From Pempheris klunzingeri (lineage: Eukaryota > Chordata > Actinopteri > Acropomatiformes > Pempheridae): a stretch of 64,000 nt of DNA. Below, piece by piece: positions 33,780 to 46,316 of the stretch (within the stretch, counting starts at the first letter, position 1; every line of letters begins with the position of its first letter). The stretch is taken from assembly GCF_042242105.1 (NCBI RefSeq), contig NC_092031.1, forward strand, positions 6,204,462-6,268,461, in the 5' to 3' direction. The notes under the pieces were generated by a model. The model worked only from the letters and a program-made list of their open reading frames with translations, was not told where the DNA came from and did no database searches. Position numbers and translations under genes: made by a program.

Positions 33780-34139
33780 TCTGATGTGTATAAGGTAACT
33801 TTCCAAGACAATACTGTCCTCCTCACAGTGGAAACGTGTGTAGTTCACTGCACGTCTTTGCGCACAGATCCGTTTGACTCATGCCGCTGCTGTGCAATCT
33901 TCCTCCTTTTGTTTATTCTTAATAATAATTGCACATATTACTTCTCTGCTGCACTAAAACTTAACAAAAATTAATGTTGTGATCAAAGTATCACAGTGTA
34001 AAGTTCACACTTATCAGCTCTGCTAACGAGTCTGCATCAGTCTGATGTCCAGTTTAATAAGTGGTGTTAACGGCACACCGGTTGTGAGGTACATGTCCCT
34101 GCTGAAGGGATCGGTCTCTGAGATTGCTTTGAAAGTAGA

Positions 34140-34256
34140 TTACTCTTGATTCTTTTCAAATCGCATAAATCTTTCGCCTTTTACTAAAGATTTCCGTGGA
34201 AAGGATCAACAAGAGTTGAACTCAATTTTTTGATGCCCTGTGTCACTGCAGGGCTT
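34140..34256 (+). ncRNA. rnu5: U5 snRNA array copy 32 (class A)
   Basis: Promoter P1, apical stem CATA, GAGTTGAACTC, 3' box F. Confidence 0.92.
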
Positions 34257-34616
34257 TCTGATGTGTTTAAGGTAACTTTCCAAGACAATACTGTCCTTCG
34301 CACAGTGGAAACGTGTGTAGTTCACTGCACGTCTTTGCGCACAGATCCGTTTGACTCATGCCGCTGCTGTGCAATCTTCCTCCTTTTGTTTATTCTTAAT
34401 AATAATTGCACACATTACTTCTCTGCTGCACTAAAACTTAACAAAAATTAATGTTGTGATCAAAGTATCACAGTGTAAAGTTCACACTTATCAGCTCTGC
34501 TAACGAGTCTGCATCAGTCTGATGTCCAGTTTAATAAGTGGCATCGAATTCACACCGGTGGTGAGGTACATGTCCCTGCTGAAGGGATCGGCCTCTGAGA
34601 TTACTTTGAAAGTAGA

Positions 34617-34733
34617 TTACTCTTGATTCTTTTCAAATCGTATAAATCTTTCGCCTTTTACTAAAGATTTCCGTGGAAAGGATCAACAAGAGTTGAACTC
34701 AATTTTTTGATGCCCTGCTTGAAGTGGGGCTTT
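34617..34733 (+). ncRNA. rnu5: U5 snRNA array copy 33 (class B)
   Basis: Promoter P2, apical stem TATA, consensus class B body. Confidence 0.92.
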
Positions 34734-35129
34734 CTTGTTATGTATAACAAAAATATGTAGACTGTAGCTTATGTCCATATGGTGATTGTGGCATGGTAAT
34801 GAGTTGATGATCTTTGGTGAGGTTGATATTTGTTCTTCTTCACAAGGAGGCAACCATGCCCAGTTCGAAGTTTGTACCATTTCATACGTCAGTGCAACCT
34901 GAAATGTGGCATCGTTAGTTATAGAGTATCAATGATTTGGGTTAGGACAAGATTAAAGTTGTGATCAAAGTATCACAGTGAAACAGTGTAAAGTTCACAC
35001 TTGTCAACTCTGCTAAAGAGTCCGCATGACTTTGATCTCTGCTTCATTAAGTGGCATCGAATTCACACCGGTGGTCAGGTACATGTCCCTGCTGAAGGGA
35101 TCGGCCTCTGAGATTACCTTGAAAGTAGA

Positions 35130-35246
35130 TTACTCTTGATTCTTTTCAAATCGTCCAAATCTTTCGCCTTTTACTAAAGATTTCCGTGGAAAGGATCAAC
35201 AAGAGTTGAACTCAATTTTTTGATGCCCTGTGTCACTGCAGGGCTT
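35130..35246 (+). ncRNA. rnu5: U5 snRNA array copy 34 (class A)
   Basis: Promoter P3, apical stem TCCA, 3' box F. Confidence 0.92.
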
Positions 35247-35606
35247 TCTGATGTGTTTAAGGTAACTTTCCAAGACAATACTGTCCTTCGCACAGTGGAA
35301 ACGTGTGTAGTTCACTGCACGTCTTTGCGCACAGATCCGTTTGACTCATGCCGCTGCTGTGCAATCTTCCTCCTTTTGTTTATTCTTAATAATAATTGCA
35401 CACATTACTTCTCTGCTGCACTAAAACTTAACAAAAATTAATGTTGTGATCAAAGTATCACAGTGTAAAGTTCACACTTATCAGCTCTGCTAACGAGTCT
35501 GCATCAGTCTGATGTCCAGTTTAATAAGTGGTGTTAACGGCACACCGGTTGTGAGGTACATGTCCCTGCTGAAGGGATCGGTCTCTGAGATTGCTTTGAA
35601 AGTAGA

Positions 35607-35723
35607 TTACTCTTGATTCTTTTCAAATCGCATAAATCTTTCGCCTTTTACTAAAGATTTCCGTGGAAAGGATCAACAAGAGTTAAACTCAATTTTTTGA
35701 TGCCCTGTGTCACTGCAGGGCTT
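35607..35723 (+). ncRNA. rnu5: U5 snRNA array copy 35 (class A)
   Basis: Promoter P1, apical stem CATA, GAGTTAAACTC, private 3' box GTATAAAGTAAC shared with 25384. Confidence 0.92.
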
Positions 35724-36083
35724 TCTGATGTGTATAAAGTAACTTTCCAAGACAATACTGTCCTCCTCACAGTGGAAACGTGTGTAGTTCACTGCACGTC
35801 TTTGCGCACAGATCCGTTTGACTCATGCCGCTGCTGTGCAATCTTCCTCCTTTTGTTTATTCTTAATAATAATTGCACATATTACTTCTCTGCTGCACTA
35901 AAACTTAACAAAAATTAATGTTGTGATCAAAGTATCACAGTGTAAAGTTCACACTTATCAGCTCTGCTAACGAGTCTGCATCAGTCTGATGTCCAGTTTA
36001 ATAAGTGGCATCGAATTCACACCGGTGGTGAGGTACATGTTCCTGCTGAAGGGATCGGCCTCTGAGATTACTTTGAAAGTAGA

Positions 36084-36200
36084 TTACTCTTGATTCTTTT
36101 CAAATCGTATAAATCTTTCGCCTTTTACTAAAGATTTCCGTGGAAAGGATCAACAAGAGTTGAACTCAATTTTTTGATGCCCTGCTTGAAGTGGGGCTTT
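36084..36200 (+). ncRNA. rnu5: U5 snRNA array copy 36 (class B)
   Basis: Promoter P2 with ATGTTCCTG, as at 25861; apical stem TATA. Confidence 0.92.
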
Positions 36201-36596
36201 CTTGTTATGTATAACAAAAATATGTAGACTGTAGCTTATGTCCATATGGTGATTGTGGCATGGTAATGAGTTGATGATCTTTGGTGAGGTTGATATTTGT
36301 TCTTCTTCACAAGGAGGCAACCATGCCCAGTTCGAAGTTTGTACCATTTCATACGTCAGTGCAACCTGAAATGTGGCATCGTTAGTTATAGAGTATCAAT
36401 GATTTGGGTTAGGACAAGATTAAAGTTGTGATCAAAGTATCACAGTGAAACAGTGTAAAGTTCACACTTGTCAACTCTGCTAAAGAGTCCGCATGACTTT
36501 GATCTCTGCTTCATTAAGTGGCATCGAATTCACACCGGTGGTCAGGTACATGTCCCTGCTGAAGGGATCGGCCTCTGAGATTACCTTGAAAGTAGA

Positions 36597-36713
36597 TTAC
36601 TCTTGATTCTTTTCAAATCGTCCAAATCTTTCGCCTTTTACTAAAGATTTCTGTGGAAAGGATCGACAAGAGTTGAACTCAATTTTTTGATGCCCTGTGT
36701 CACTGCAGGGCTT
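36597..36713 (+). ncRNA. rnu5: U5 snRNA array copy 37 (class A, two changes)
   Basis: Promoter P3, apical stem TCCA, 3' box F. GATTTCTGTGG and GGATCGACAAGAG (A to G) are private changes outside loop I. Confidence 0.9.
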
Positions 36714-37073
36714 TCTGATGTGTTTAAGGTAACTTTCCAAGACAATACTGTCCTTCGCACAGTGGAAACGTGTGTAGTTCACTGCACGTCTTTGCGCACA
36801 GATCCGTTTGACTCATGCCGCTGCTGTGCAATCTTCCTCCTTTTGTTTATTCTTAATAATAATTGCACACATTACTTCTCTGCTGCACTAAAACTTAACA
36901 AAAATTAATGTTGTGATCAAAGTATCACAGTGTAAAGTTCACACTTATCAGCTCTGCTAACGAGTCTGCATCAGTCTGATGTCCAGTTTAATAAGTGGTG
37001 TTAACGGCACACCGGTTGTGAGGTACATGTCCCTGCTGAAGGGATCGGTCTCTGAGATTGCTTTGAAAGTAGA

Positions 37074-37190
37074 TTACTCTTGATTCTTTTCAAATCGCAT
37101 AAATCTTTCGCCTTTTACTAAAGATTTCCGTGGAAAGGATCAACAAGAGTTAAACTCAATTTTTTGATGCCCTGTGTCACTGCAGGGCTT
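37074..37190 (+). ncRNA. rnu5: U5 snRNA array copy 38 (class A)
   Basis: Promoter P1, apical stem CATA, GAGTTAAACTC, 3' box Y, flank GCACACATT. Confidence 0.92.
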
Positions 37191-37550
37191 TCTGATGTGT
37201 ATAAGGTAACTTTCCAAGACAATACTGTCCTCCTCACAGTGGAAACGTGTGTAGTTCACTGCACGTCTTTGCGCACAGATCCGTTTGACTCATGCCGCTG
37301 CTGTGCAATCTTCCTCCTTTTGTTTATTCTTAATAATAATTGCACACATTACTTCTCTGCTGCACTAAAACTTAACAAAAATTAATGTTGTGATCAAAGT
37401 ATCACAGTGTAAAGTTCACACTTATCAGCTCTGCTAACGAGTCTGCATCAGTCTGATGTCCAGTTTAATAAGTGGCATCGAATTCACACCGGTGGTGAGG
37501 TACATGTCCCTGCTGAAGGGATCGGCCTCTGAGATTACTTTGAAAGTAGA

Positions 37551-37667
37551 TTACTCTTGATTCTTTTCAAATCGTATAAATCTTTCGCCTTTTACTAAAG
37601 ATTTCCGTGGAAAGGATCAACAAGAGTTGAACTCAATTTTTTGATGCCCTGCTTGAAGTGGGGCTTT
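37551..37667 (+). ncRNA. rnu5: U5 snRNA array copy 39 (class B)
   Basis: Promoter P2, apical stem TATA, consensus class B body. Confidence 0.92.
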
Positions 37668-38063
37668 CTTGTTATGTATAACAAAAATATGTAGACTGTA
37701 GCTTATGTCCATATGGTGATTGTGGCATGGTAATGAGTTGATGATCTTTGGTGAGGTTGATATTTGTTCTTCTTCACAAGGAGGCAACCATGCCCAGTTC
37801 GAAGTTTGTACCATTTCATACGTCAGTGCAACCTGAAATGTGGCATCGTTAGTTATAGAGTATCAATGATTTGGGTTAGGACAAGATTAAAGTTGTGATC
37901 AAAGTATCACAGTGAAACAGTGTAAAGTTCACACTTGTCAACTCTGCTAAAGAGTCCGCATGACTTTGATCTCTGCTTCATTAAGTGGCATCGAATTCAC
38001 ACCGGTGGTCAGGTACATGTCCCTGCTGAAGGGATCGGCCTCTGAGATTACCTTGAAAGTAGA

Positions 38064-38180
38064 TTACTCTTGATTCTTTTCAAATCGTCCAAATCTTTCG
38101 CCTTTTACTAAAGATTTCCGTGGAAAGGATCAACAAGAGTTGAACTCAATTTTTTGATGCCCTGTGTCACTGCAGGGCTT
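38064..38180 (+). ncRNA. rnu5: U5 snRNA array copy 40 (class A)
   Basis: Promoter P3, apical stem TCCA, 3' box F. Confidence 0.92.
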
Positions 38181-38540
38181 TCTGATGTGTTTAAGGTAAC
38201 TTTCCAAGACAATACTGTCCTTCGCACAGTGGAAACGTGTGTAGTTCACTGCACGTCTTTGCGCACAGATCCGTTTGACTCATGCCGCTGCTGTGCAATC
38301 TTCCTCCTTTTGTTTATTCTTAATAATAATTGCACACATTACTTCTCTGCTGCACTAAAACTTAACAAAAATTAATGTTGTGATCAAAGTATCACAGTGT
38401 AAAGTTCACACTTATCAGCTCTGCTAACGAGTCTGCATCAGTCTGATGTCCAGTTTAATAAGTGGTGTTAACGGCACACCGGTTGTGAGGTACATGTCCC
38501 TGCTGAAGGGATCGGTCTCTGAGATTGCTTTGAAAGTAGA

Positions 38541-38657
38541 TTACTCTTGATTCTTTTCAAATCGCATAAATCTTTCGCCTTTTACTAAAGATTTCCGTGG
38601 AAAGGATCAACAAGAGTTAAACTCAATTTTTTGATGCCCTGTGTCACTGCAGGGCTT
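38541..38657 (+). ncRNA. rnu5: U5 snRNA array copy 41 (class A)
   Basis: Promoter P1, apical stem CATA, GAGTTAAACTC, 3' box Y. Confidence 0.92.
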
Positions 38658-39017
38658 TCTGATGTGTATAAGGTAACTTTCCAAGACAATACTGTCCTCC
38701 TCACAGTGGAAACGTGTGTAGTTCACTGCACGTCTTTGCGCACAGATCCGTTTGACTCATGCCGCTGCTGTGCAATCTTCCTCCTTTTGTTTATTCTTAA
38801 TAATAATTGCACATATTACTTCTCTGCTGCACTAAAACTTAACAAAAATTAATGTTGTGATCAAAGTATCACAGTGTAAAGTTCACACTTATCAGCTCTG
38901 CTAACGAGTCTGCATCAGTCTGATGTCCAGTTTAATAAGTGGCATCGAATTCACACCGGTGGTGAGGTACATGTCCCTGCTGAAGGGATCGGCCTCTGAG
39001 ATTACTTTGAAAGTAGA

Positions 39018-39134
39018 TTACTCTTGATTCTTTTCAAATCGTATAAATCTTTCGCCTTTTACTAAAGATTTCCGTGGAAAGGATCAACAAGAGTTGAACT
39101 CAATTTTTTGATGCCCTGCTTGAAGTGGGGCTTT
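39018..39134 (+). ncRNA. rnu5: U5 snRNA array copy 42 (class B)
   Basis: Promoter P2, apical stem TATA, consensus class B body. Confidence 0.92.
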
Positions 39135-39530
39135 CTTGTTATGTATAACAAAAATATGTAGACTGTAGCTTATGTCCATATGGTGATTGTGGCATGGTAA
39201 TGAGTTGATGATCTTTGGTGAGGTTGATATTTGTTCTTCTTCACAAGGAGGCAACCATGCCCAGTTCGAAGTTTGTACCATTTCATACGTCAGTGCAACC
39301 TGAAATGTGGCATCGTTAGTTATAGAGTATCAATGATTTGGGTTAGGACAAGATTAAAGTTGTGATCAAAGTATCACAGTGAAACAGTGTAAAGTTCACA
39401 CTTGTCAACTCTGCTAAAGAGTCCGCATGACTTTGATCTCTGCTTCATTAAGTGGCATCGAATTCACACCGGTGGTCAGGTACATGTCCCTGCTGAAGGG
39501 ATTGGCCTCTGAGATTACCTTGAAAGTAGA

Positions 39531-39647
39531 TTACTCTTGATTCTTTTCAAATCGTATAAATCTTTCGCCTTTTACTAAAGATTTCCGTGGAAAGGATCAA
39601 CAAGAGTTGAACGCAATTTTTTGATGCCCTGTGTCACTGCAGGGCTT
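39531..39647 (+). ncRNA. rnu5: U5 snRNA array copy 43 (class A)
   Basis: Promoter P3 with GATTGGCC, apical stem TATA, GAACGCAATT, 3' box F; third copy of the 20505 haplotype. Confidence 0.92.
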
Positions 39648-40007
39648 TCTGATGTGTTTAAGGTAACTTTCCAAGACAATACTGTCCTTCGCACAGTGGA
39701 AACGTGTGTAGTTCACTGCACGTCTTTGCGCACAGATCCGTTTGACTCATGCCGCTGCTGTGCAATCTTCCTCCTTTTGTTTATTCTTAATAATAATTGC
39801 ACACATTACTTCTCTGCTGCACTAAAACTTAACAAAAATTAATGTTGTGATCAAAGTATCACAGTGTAAAGTTCACACTTATCAGCTCTGCTAACGAGTC
39901 TGCATCAGTCTGATGTCCAGTTTAATAAGTGGCATCGAATTCACACCGGTGGTGAGGTACATGTCCCTGCTGAAGGGATCGGCCTCTGAGATTACTTTGA
40001 AAGTAGA

Positions 40008-40124
40008 TTACTCTTGATTCTTTTCAAATCGTATAAATCTTTCGCCTTTTACTAAAGATTTCCGTGGAAAGGATCAACAAGAGTTGAACTCAATTTTTTG
40101 ATGCCCTGCTTGAAGTGGGGCTTT
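40008..40124 (+). ncRNA. rnu5: U5 snRNA array copy 44 (class B)
   Basis: Promoter P2, apical stem TATA, consensus class B body. Confidence 0.92.
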
Positions 40125-40520
40125 CTTGTTATGTATAACAAAAATATGTAGACTGTAGCTTATGTCCATATGGTGATTGTGGCATGGTAATGAGTTGATG
40201 ATCTTTGGTGAGGTTGATATTTGTTCTTCTTCACAAGGAGGCAACCATGCCCAGTTCGAAGTTTGTACCATTTCATACGTCAGTGCAACCTGAAATGTGG
40301 CATCGTTAGTTATAGAGTATCAATGATTTGGGTTAGGACAAGATTAAAGTTGTGATCAAAGTATCACAGTGAAACAGTGTAAAGTTCACACTTGTCAACT
40401 CTGCTAAAGAGTCCGCATGACTTTGATCTCTGCTTCATTAAGTGGCATCGAATTCACACCGGTGGTCAGGTACATGTCCCTGCTGAAGGGATCGGCCTCT
40501 GAGATTACCTTGAAAGTAGA

Positions 40521-40637
40521 TTACTCTTGATTCTTTTCAAATCGTACAAATCTTTCGCCTTTTACTAAAGATTTCCGTGGAAAGGATCAACAAGAGTTGA
40601 ACTCAATTTTTTGATGCCCTGTGTCACTGCAGGGCTT
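40521..40637 (+). ncRNA. rnu5: U5 snRNA array copy 45 (class A)
   Basis: Promoter P3, apical stem TACA, 3' box F. Confidence 0.92.
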
Positions 40638-40997
40638 TCTGATGTGTTTAAGGTAACTTTCCAAGACAATACTGTCCTTCGCACAGTGGAAACGTGTGTA
40701 GTTCACTGCACGTCTTTGCGCACAGATCCGTTTGACTCATGCCGCTGCTGTGCAATCTTCCTCCTTTTGTTTATTCTTAATAATAATTGCACACATTACT
40801 TCTCTGCTGCACTAAAACTTAACAAAAATTAATGTTGTGATCAAAGTATCACAGTGTAAAGTTCACACTTATCAGCTCTGCTAACGAGTCTGCATCAGTC
40901 TGATGTCCAGTTTAATAAGTGGTGTTAACGGCACACCGGTTGTGAGGTACATGTCCCTGCTGAAGGGATCGGTCTCTGAGATTGCTTTGAAAGTAGA

Positions 40998-41114
40998 TTA
41001 CTCTTGATTCTTTTCAAATCGCATAAATCTTTCGCCTTTTACTAAAGATTTCCGTGGAAAGGATCAACAAGAGTTGAACGCAATTTTTTGATGCCCTGTG
41101 TCACTGCAGGGCTT
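40998..41114 (+). ncRNA. rnu5: U5 snRNA array copy 46 (class A)
   Basis: Promoter P1, apical stem CATA, GAACGCAATT, 3' box F. Confidence 0.92.
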
Positions 41115-41474
41115 TCTGATGTGTTTAAGGTAACTTTCCAAGACAATACTGTCCTTCGCACAGTGGAAACGTGTGTAGTTCACTGCACGTCTTTGCGCAC
41201 AGATCCGTTTGACTCATGCCGCTGCTGTGCAATCTTCCTCCTTTTGTTTATTCTTAATAATAATTGCACACATTACTTCTCTGCTGCACTAAAACTTAAC
41301 AAAAATTAATGTTGTGATCAAAGTATCACAGTGTAAAGTTCACACTTATCAGCTCTGCTAACGAGTCTGCATCAGTCTGATGTCCAGTTTAATAAGTGGT
41401 GTTAACGGCACACCGGTTGTGAGGTACATGTCCCTGCTGAAGGGATCGGTCTCTGAGATTGCTTTGAAAGTAGA

Positions 41475-41591
41475 TTACTCTTGATTCTTTTCAAATCGCA
41501 TAAATCTTTCGCCTTTTACTAAAGATTTCCGTGGAAAGGATCAACAAGAGTTAAACTCAATTTTTTGATGCCCTGTGTCACTGCAGGGCTT
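41475..41591 (+). ncRNA. rnu5: U5 snRNA array copy 47 (class A)
   Basis: Promoter P1, apical stem CATA, GAGTTAAACTC, 3' box Y, flank GCACACATT. Confidence 0.92.
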
Positions 41592-41951
41592 TCTGATGTG
41601 TATAAGGTAACTTTCCAAGACAATACTGTCCTCCTCACAGTGGAAACGTGTGTAGTTCACTGCACGTCTTTGCGCACAGATCCGTTTGACTCATGCCGCT
41701 GCTGTGCAATCTTCCTCCTTTTGTTTATTCTTAATAATAATTGCACACATTACTTCTCTGCTGCACTAAAACTTAACAAAAATTAATGTTGTGATCAAAG
41801 TATCACAGTGTAAAGTTCACACTTATCAGCTCTGCTAACGAGTCTGCATCAGTCTGATGTCCAGTTTAATAAGTGGCATCGAATTCACACCGGTGGTGAG
41901 GTACATGTCCCTGCTGAAGGGATCGGCCTCTGAGATTACTTTGAAAGTAGA

Positions 41952-42068
41952 TTACTCTTGATTCTTTTCAAATCGTATAAATCTTTCGCCTTTTACTAAA
42001 GATTTCCGTGGAAAGGATCAACAAGAGTTGAACTCAATTTTTTGATGCCCTGCTTGAAGTGGGGCTTT
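41952..42068 (+). ncRNA. rnu5: U5 snRNA array copy 48 (class B)
   Basis: Promoter P2, apical stem TATA, consensus class B body. Confidence 0.92.
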
Positions 42069-42464
42069 CTTGTTATGTATAACAAAAATATGTAGACTGT
42101 AGCTTATGTCCATATGGTGATTGTGGCATGGTAATGAGTTGATGATCTTTGGTGAGGTTGATATTTGTTCTTCTTCACAAGGAGGCAACCATGCCCAGTT
42201 CGAAGTTTGTACCATTTCATACGTCAGTGCAACCTGAAATGTGGCATCGTTAGTTATAGAGTATCAATGATTTGGGTTAGGACAAGATTAAAGTTGTGAT
42301 CAAAGTATCACAGTGAAACAGTGTAAAGTTCACACTTGTCAACTCTGCTAAAGAGTCCGCATGACTTTGATCTCTGCTTCATTAAGTGGCATCGAATTCA
42401 CACCGGTGGTCAGGTACATGTCCCTGCTGAAGGGATCGGCCTCTGAGATTACCTTGAAAGTAGA

Positions 42465-42581
42465 TTACTCTTGATTCTTTTCAAATCGTACAAATCTTTC
42501 GCCTTTTACTAAAGATTTCCGTGGAAAGGATCAACAAGAGTTGAACTCAATTTTTTGATGCCCTGTGTCACTGCAGGGCTT
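42465..42581 (+). ncRNA. rnu5: U5 snRNA array copy 49 (class A)
   Basis: Promoter P3, apical stem TACA, 3' box F. It opens the longest run of class A units (six, to 44966). Confidence 0.92.
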
Positions 42582-42941
42582 TCTGATGTGTTTAAGGTAA
42601 CTTTCCAAGACAATACTGTCCTTCGCACAGTGGAAACGTGTGTAGTTCACTGCACGTCTTTGCGCACAGATCCGTTTGACTCATGCCGCTGCTGTGCAAT
42701 CTTCCTCCTTTTGTTTATTCTTAATAATAATTGCACACATTACTTCTCTGCTGCACTAAAACTTAACAAAAATTAATGTTGTGATCAAAGTATCACAGTG
42801 TAAAGTTCACACTTATCAGCTCTGCTAACGAGTCTGCATCAGTCTGATGTCCAGTTTAATAAGTGGTGTTAACGGCACACCGGTTGTGAGGTACATGTCC
42901 CTGCTGAAGGGATCGGTCTCTGAGATTGCTTTGAAAGTAGA

Positions 42942-43058
42942 TTACTCTTGATTCTTTTCAAATCGCATAAATCTTTCGCCTTTTACTAAAGATTTCCGTG
43001 GAAAGGATCAACAAGAGTTAAACTCAATTTTTTGATGCCCTGTGTCACTGCAGGGCTT
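42942..43058 (+). ncRNA. rnu5: U5 snRNA array copy 50 (class A)
   Basis: Promoter P1, apical stem CATA, GAGTTAAACTC, 3' box Y. Confidence 0.92.
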
Positions 43059-43418
43059 TCTGATGTGTATAAGGTAACTTTCCAAGACAATACTGTCCTC
43101 CTCACAGTGGAAACGTGTGTAGTTCACTGCACGTCTTTGCGCACAGATCCGTTTGACTCATGCCGCTGCTGTGCAATCTTCCTCCTTTTGTTTATTCTTA
43201 ATAATAATTGCACATATTACTTCTCTGCTGCACTAAAACTTAACAAAAATTAATGTTGTGATCAAAGTATCACAGTGTAAAGTTCACACTTATCAGCTCT
43301 GCTAACGAGTCTGCATCAGTCTGATGTCCAGTTTAATAAGTGGTGTTAACGGCACACCGGTTGTGAGGTACATGTCCCTGCTGAAGGGATCGGTCTCTGA
43401 GATTGCATTGAAAGTAGA

Positions 43419-43535
43419 TTACTCTTGATTCTTTTCAAATCGCATAAATCTTTCGCCTTTTACTAAAGATTTCCGTGGAAAGGATCAACAAGAGTTGAAC
43501 GCAATTTTTTGATGCCCTGTGTCACTGCAGGGCTT
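43419..43535 (+). ncRNA. rnu5: U5 snRNA array copy 51 (class A)
   Basis: Promoter P1 with a private GATTGCATTGAAAG just upstream, apical stem CATA, GAACGCAATT, 3' box F. Confidence 0.92.
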
Positions 43536-43895
43536 TCTGATGTGTTTAAGGTAACTTTCCAAGACAATACTGTCCTTCGCACAGTGGAAACGTGTGTAGT
43601 TCACTGCACGTCTTTGCGCACAGATCCGTTTGACTCATGCCGCTGCTGTGCAATCTTCCTCCTTTTGTTTATTCTTAATAATAATTGCACACATTACTTC
43701 TCTGCTGCACTAAAACTTAACAAAAATTAATGTTGTGATCAAAGTATCACAGTGTAAAGTTCACACTTATCAGCTCTGCTAACGAGTCTGCATCAGTCTG
43801 ATGTCCAGTTTAATAAGTGGTGTTAACGGCACACCGGTTGTGAGGTACATGTCCCTGCTGAAGGGATCGGTCTCTGAGATTGCTTTGAAAGTAGA

Positions 43896-44012
43896 TTACT
43901 CTTGATTCTTTTCAAATCGCATAAATCTTTCGCCTTTTACTAAAGATTTCCGTGGAAAGGATCAACAAGAGTTAAACTCAATTTTTTGATGCCCTGTGTC
44001 ACTGCAGGGCTT
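43896..44012 (+). ncRNA. rnu5: U5 snRNA array copy 52 (class A)
   Basis: Promoter P1, apical stem CATA, GAGTTAAACTC, 3' box Y. Confidence 0.92.
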
Positions 44013-44372
44013 TCTGATGTGTATAAGGTAACTTTCCAAGACAATACTGTCCTCCTCACAGTGGAAACGTGTGTAGTTCACTGCACGTCTTTGCGCACAG
44101 ATCCGTTTGACTCATGCCGCTGCTGTGCAATCTTCCTCCTTTTGTTTATTCTTAATAATAATTGCACATATTACTTCTCTGCTGCACTAAAACTTAACAA
44201 AAATTAATGTTGTGATCAAAGTATCACAGTGTAAAGTTCACACTTATCAGCTCTGCTAACGAGTCTGCATCAGTCTGATGTCCAGTTTAATAAGTGGTGT
44301 TAACGGCACACCGGTTGTGAGGTACATGTCCCTGCTGAAGGGATCGGTCTCTGAGATTGCTTTGAAAGTAGA

Positions 44373-44489
44373 TTACTCTTGATTCTTTTCAAATCGCATA
44401 AATCTTTCGCCTTTTACTAAAGATTTCCGTGGAAAGGATCAACAAGAGTTGAACTCAATTTTTTGATGCCCTGTGTCACTGCAGGGCTT
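44373..44489 (+). ncRNA. rnu5: U5 snRNA array copy 53 (class A)
   Basis: Promoter P1, apical stem CATA, GAGTTGAACTC, 3' box F. Confidence 0.92.
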
Positions 44490-44849
44490 TCTGATGTGTT
44501 TAAGGTAACTTTCCAAGACAATACTGTCCTTCGCACAGTGGAAACGTGTGTAGTTCACTGCACGTCTTTGCGCACAGATCCGTTTGACTCATGCCGCTGC
44601 TGTGCAATCTTCCTCCTTTTGTTTATTCTTAATAATAATTGCACACATTACTTCTCTGCTGCACTAAAACTTAACAAAAATTAATGTTGTGATCAAAGTA
44701 TCACAGTGTAAAGTTCACACTTATCAGCTCTGCTAACGAGTCTGCATCAGTCTGATGTCCAGTTTAATAAGTGGTGTTAACGGCACACCGGTTGTGAGGT
44801 ACATGTCCCTGCTGAAGGGATCGGTCTCTGAGATTGCTTTGAAAGTAGA

Positions 44850-44966
44850 TTACTCTTGATTCTTTTCAAATCGCATAAATCTTTCGCCTTTTACTAAAGA
44901 TTTCCGTGGAAAGGATCAACAAGAGTTGAACGCAATTTTTTGATGCCCTGTGTCACTGCAGGGCTT
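44850..44966 (+). ncRNA. rnu5: U5 snRNA array copy 54 (class A)
   Basis: Promoter P1, apical stem CATA, GAACGCAATT, 3' box F. Confidence 0.92.
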
Positions 44967-45326
44967 TCTGATGTGTTTAAGGTAACTTTCCAAGACAATA
45001 CTGTCCTTCGCACAGTGGAAACGTGTGTAGTTCACTGCACGTCTTTGCGCACAGATCCGTTTGACTCATGCCGCTGCTGTGCAATCTTCCTCCTTTTGTT
45101 TATTCTTAATAATAATTGCACACATTACTTCTCTGCTGCACTAAAACTTAACAAAAATTAATGTTGTGATCAAAGTATCACAGTGTAAAGTTCACACTTA
45201 TCAGCTCTGCTAACGAGTCTGCATCAGTCTGATGTCCAGTTTAATAAGTGGCATCGAATTCACACCGGTGGTGAGGTACATGTCCCTGCTGAAGGGATCG
45301 GCCTCTGAGATTACTTTGAAAGTAGA

Positions 45327-45443
45327 TTACTCTTGATTCTTTTCAAATCGTATAAATCTTTCGCCTTTTACTAAAGATTTCCGTGGAAAGGATCAACAAG
45401 AGTTGAACTCAATTTTTTGATGCCCTGCTTGAAGTGGGGCTTT
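45327..45443 (+). ncRNA. rnu5: U5 snRNA array copy 55 (class B)
   Basis: Promoter P2, apical stem TATA, consensus class B body. Confidence 0.92.
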
Positions 45444-45839
45444 CTTGTTATGTATAACAAAAATATGTAGACTGTAGCTTATGTCCATATGGTGATTGTG
45501 GCATGGTAATGAGTTGATGATCTTTGGTGAGGTTGATATTTGTTCTTCTTCACAAGGAGGCAACCATGCCCAGTTCGAAGTTTGTACCATTTCATACGTC
45601 AGTGCAACCTGAAATGTGGCATCGTTAGTTATAGAGTATCAATGATTTGGGTTAGGACAAGATTAAAGTTGTGATCAAAGTATCACAGTGAAACAGTGTA
45701 AAGTTCACACTTGTCAACTCTGCTAAAGAGTCCGCATGACTTTGATCTCTGCTTCATTAAGTGGCATCGAATTCACACCGGTGGTCAGGTACATGTCCCT
45801 GCTGAAGGGATCGGCCTCTGAGATTACCTTGAAAGTAGA

Positions 45840-45956
45840 TTACTCTTGATTCTTTTCAAATCGTACAAATCTTTCGCCTTTTACTAAAGATTTCCGTGGA
45901 AAGGATCAACAAGAGTTGAACTCAATTTTTTGATGCCCTGTGTCACTGCAGGGCTT
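45840..45956 (+). ncRNA. rnu5: U5 snRNA array copy 56 (class A)
   Basis: Promoter P3, apical stem TACA, 3' box F. Confidence 0.92.
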
Positions 45957-46316
45957 TCTGATGTGTTTAAGGTAACTTTCCAAGACAATACTGTCCTTCG
46001 CACAGTGGAAACGTGTGTAGTTCACTGCACGTCTTTGCGCACAGATCCGTTTGACTCATGCCGCTGCTGTGCAATCTTCCTCCTTTTGTTTATTCTTAAT
46101 AATAATTGCACACATTACTTCTCTGCTGCACTAAAACTTAACAAAAATTAATGTTGTGATCAAAGTATCACAGTGTAAAGTTCACACTTATCAGCTCTGC
46201 TAACGAGTCTGCATCAGTCTGATGTCCAGTTTAATAAGTGGTGTTAACGGCACACCGGTTGTGAGGTACATGTCCCTGCTGAAGGGATCGGTCTCTGAGA
46301 TTGCTTTGAAAGTAGA

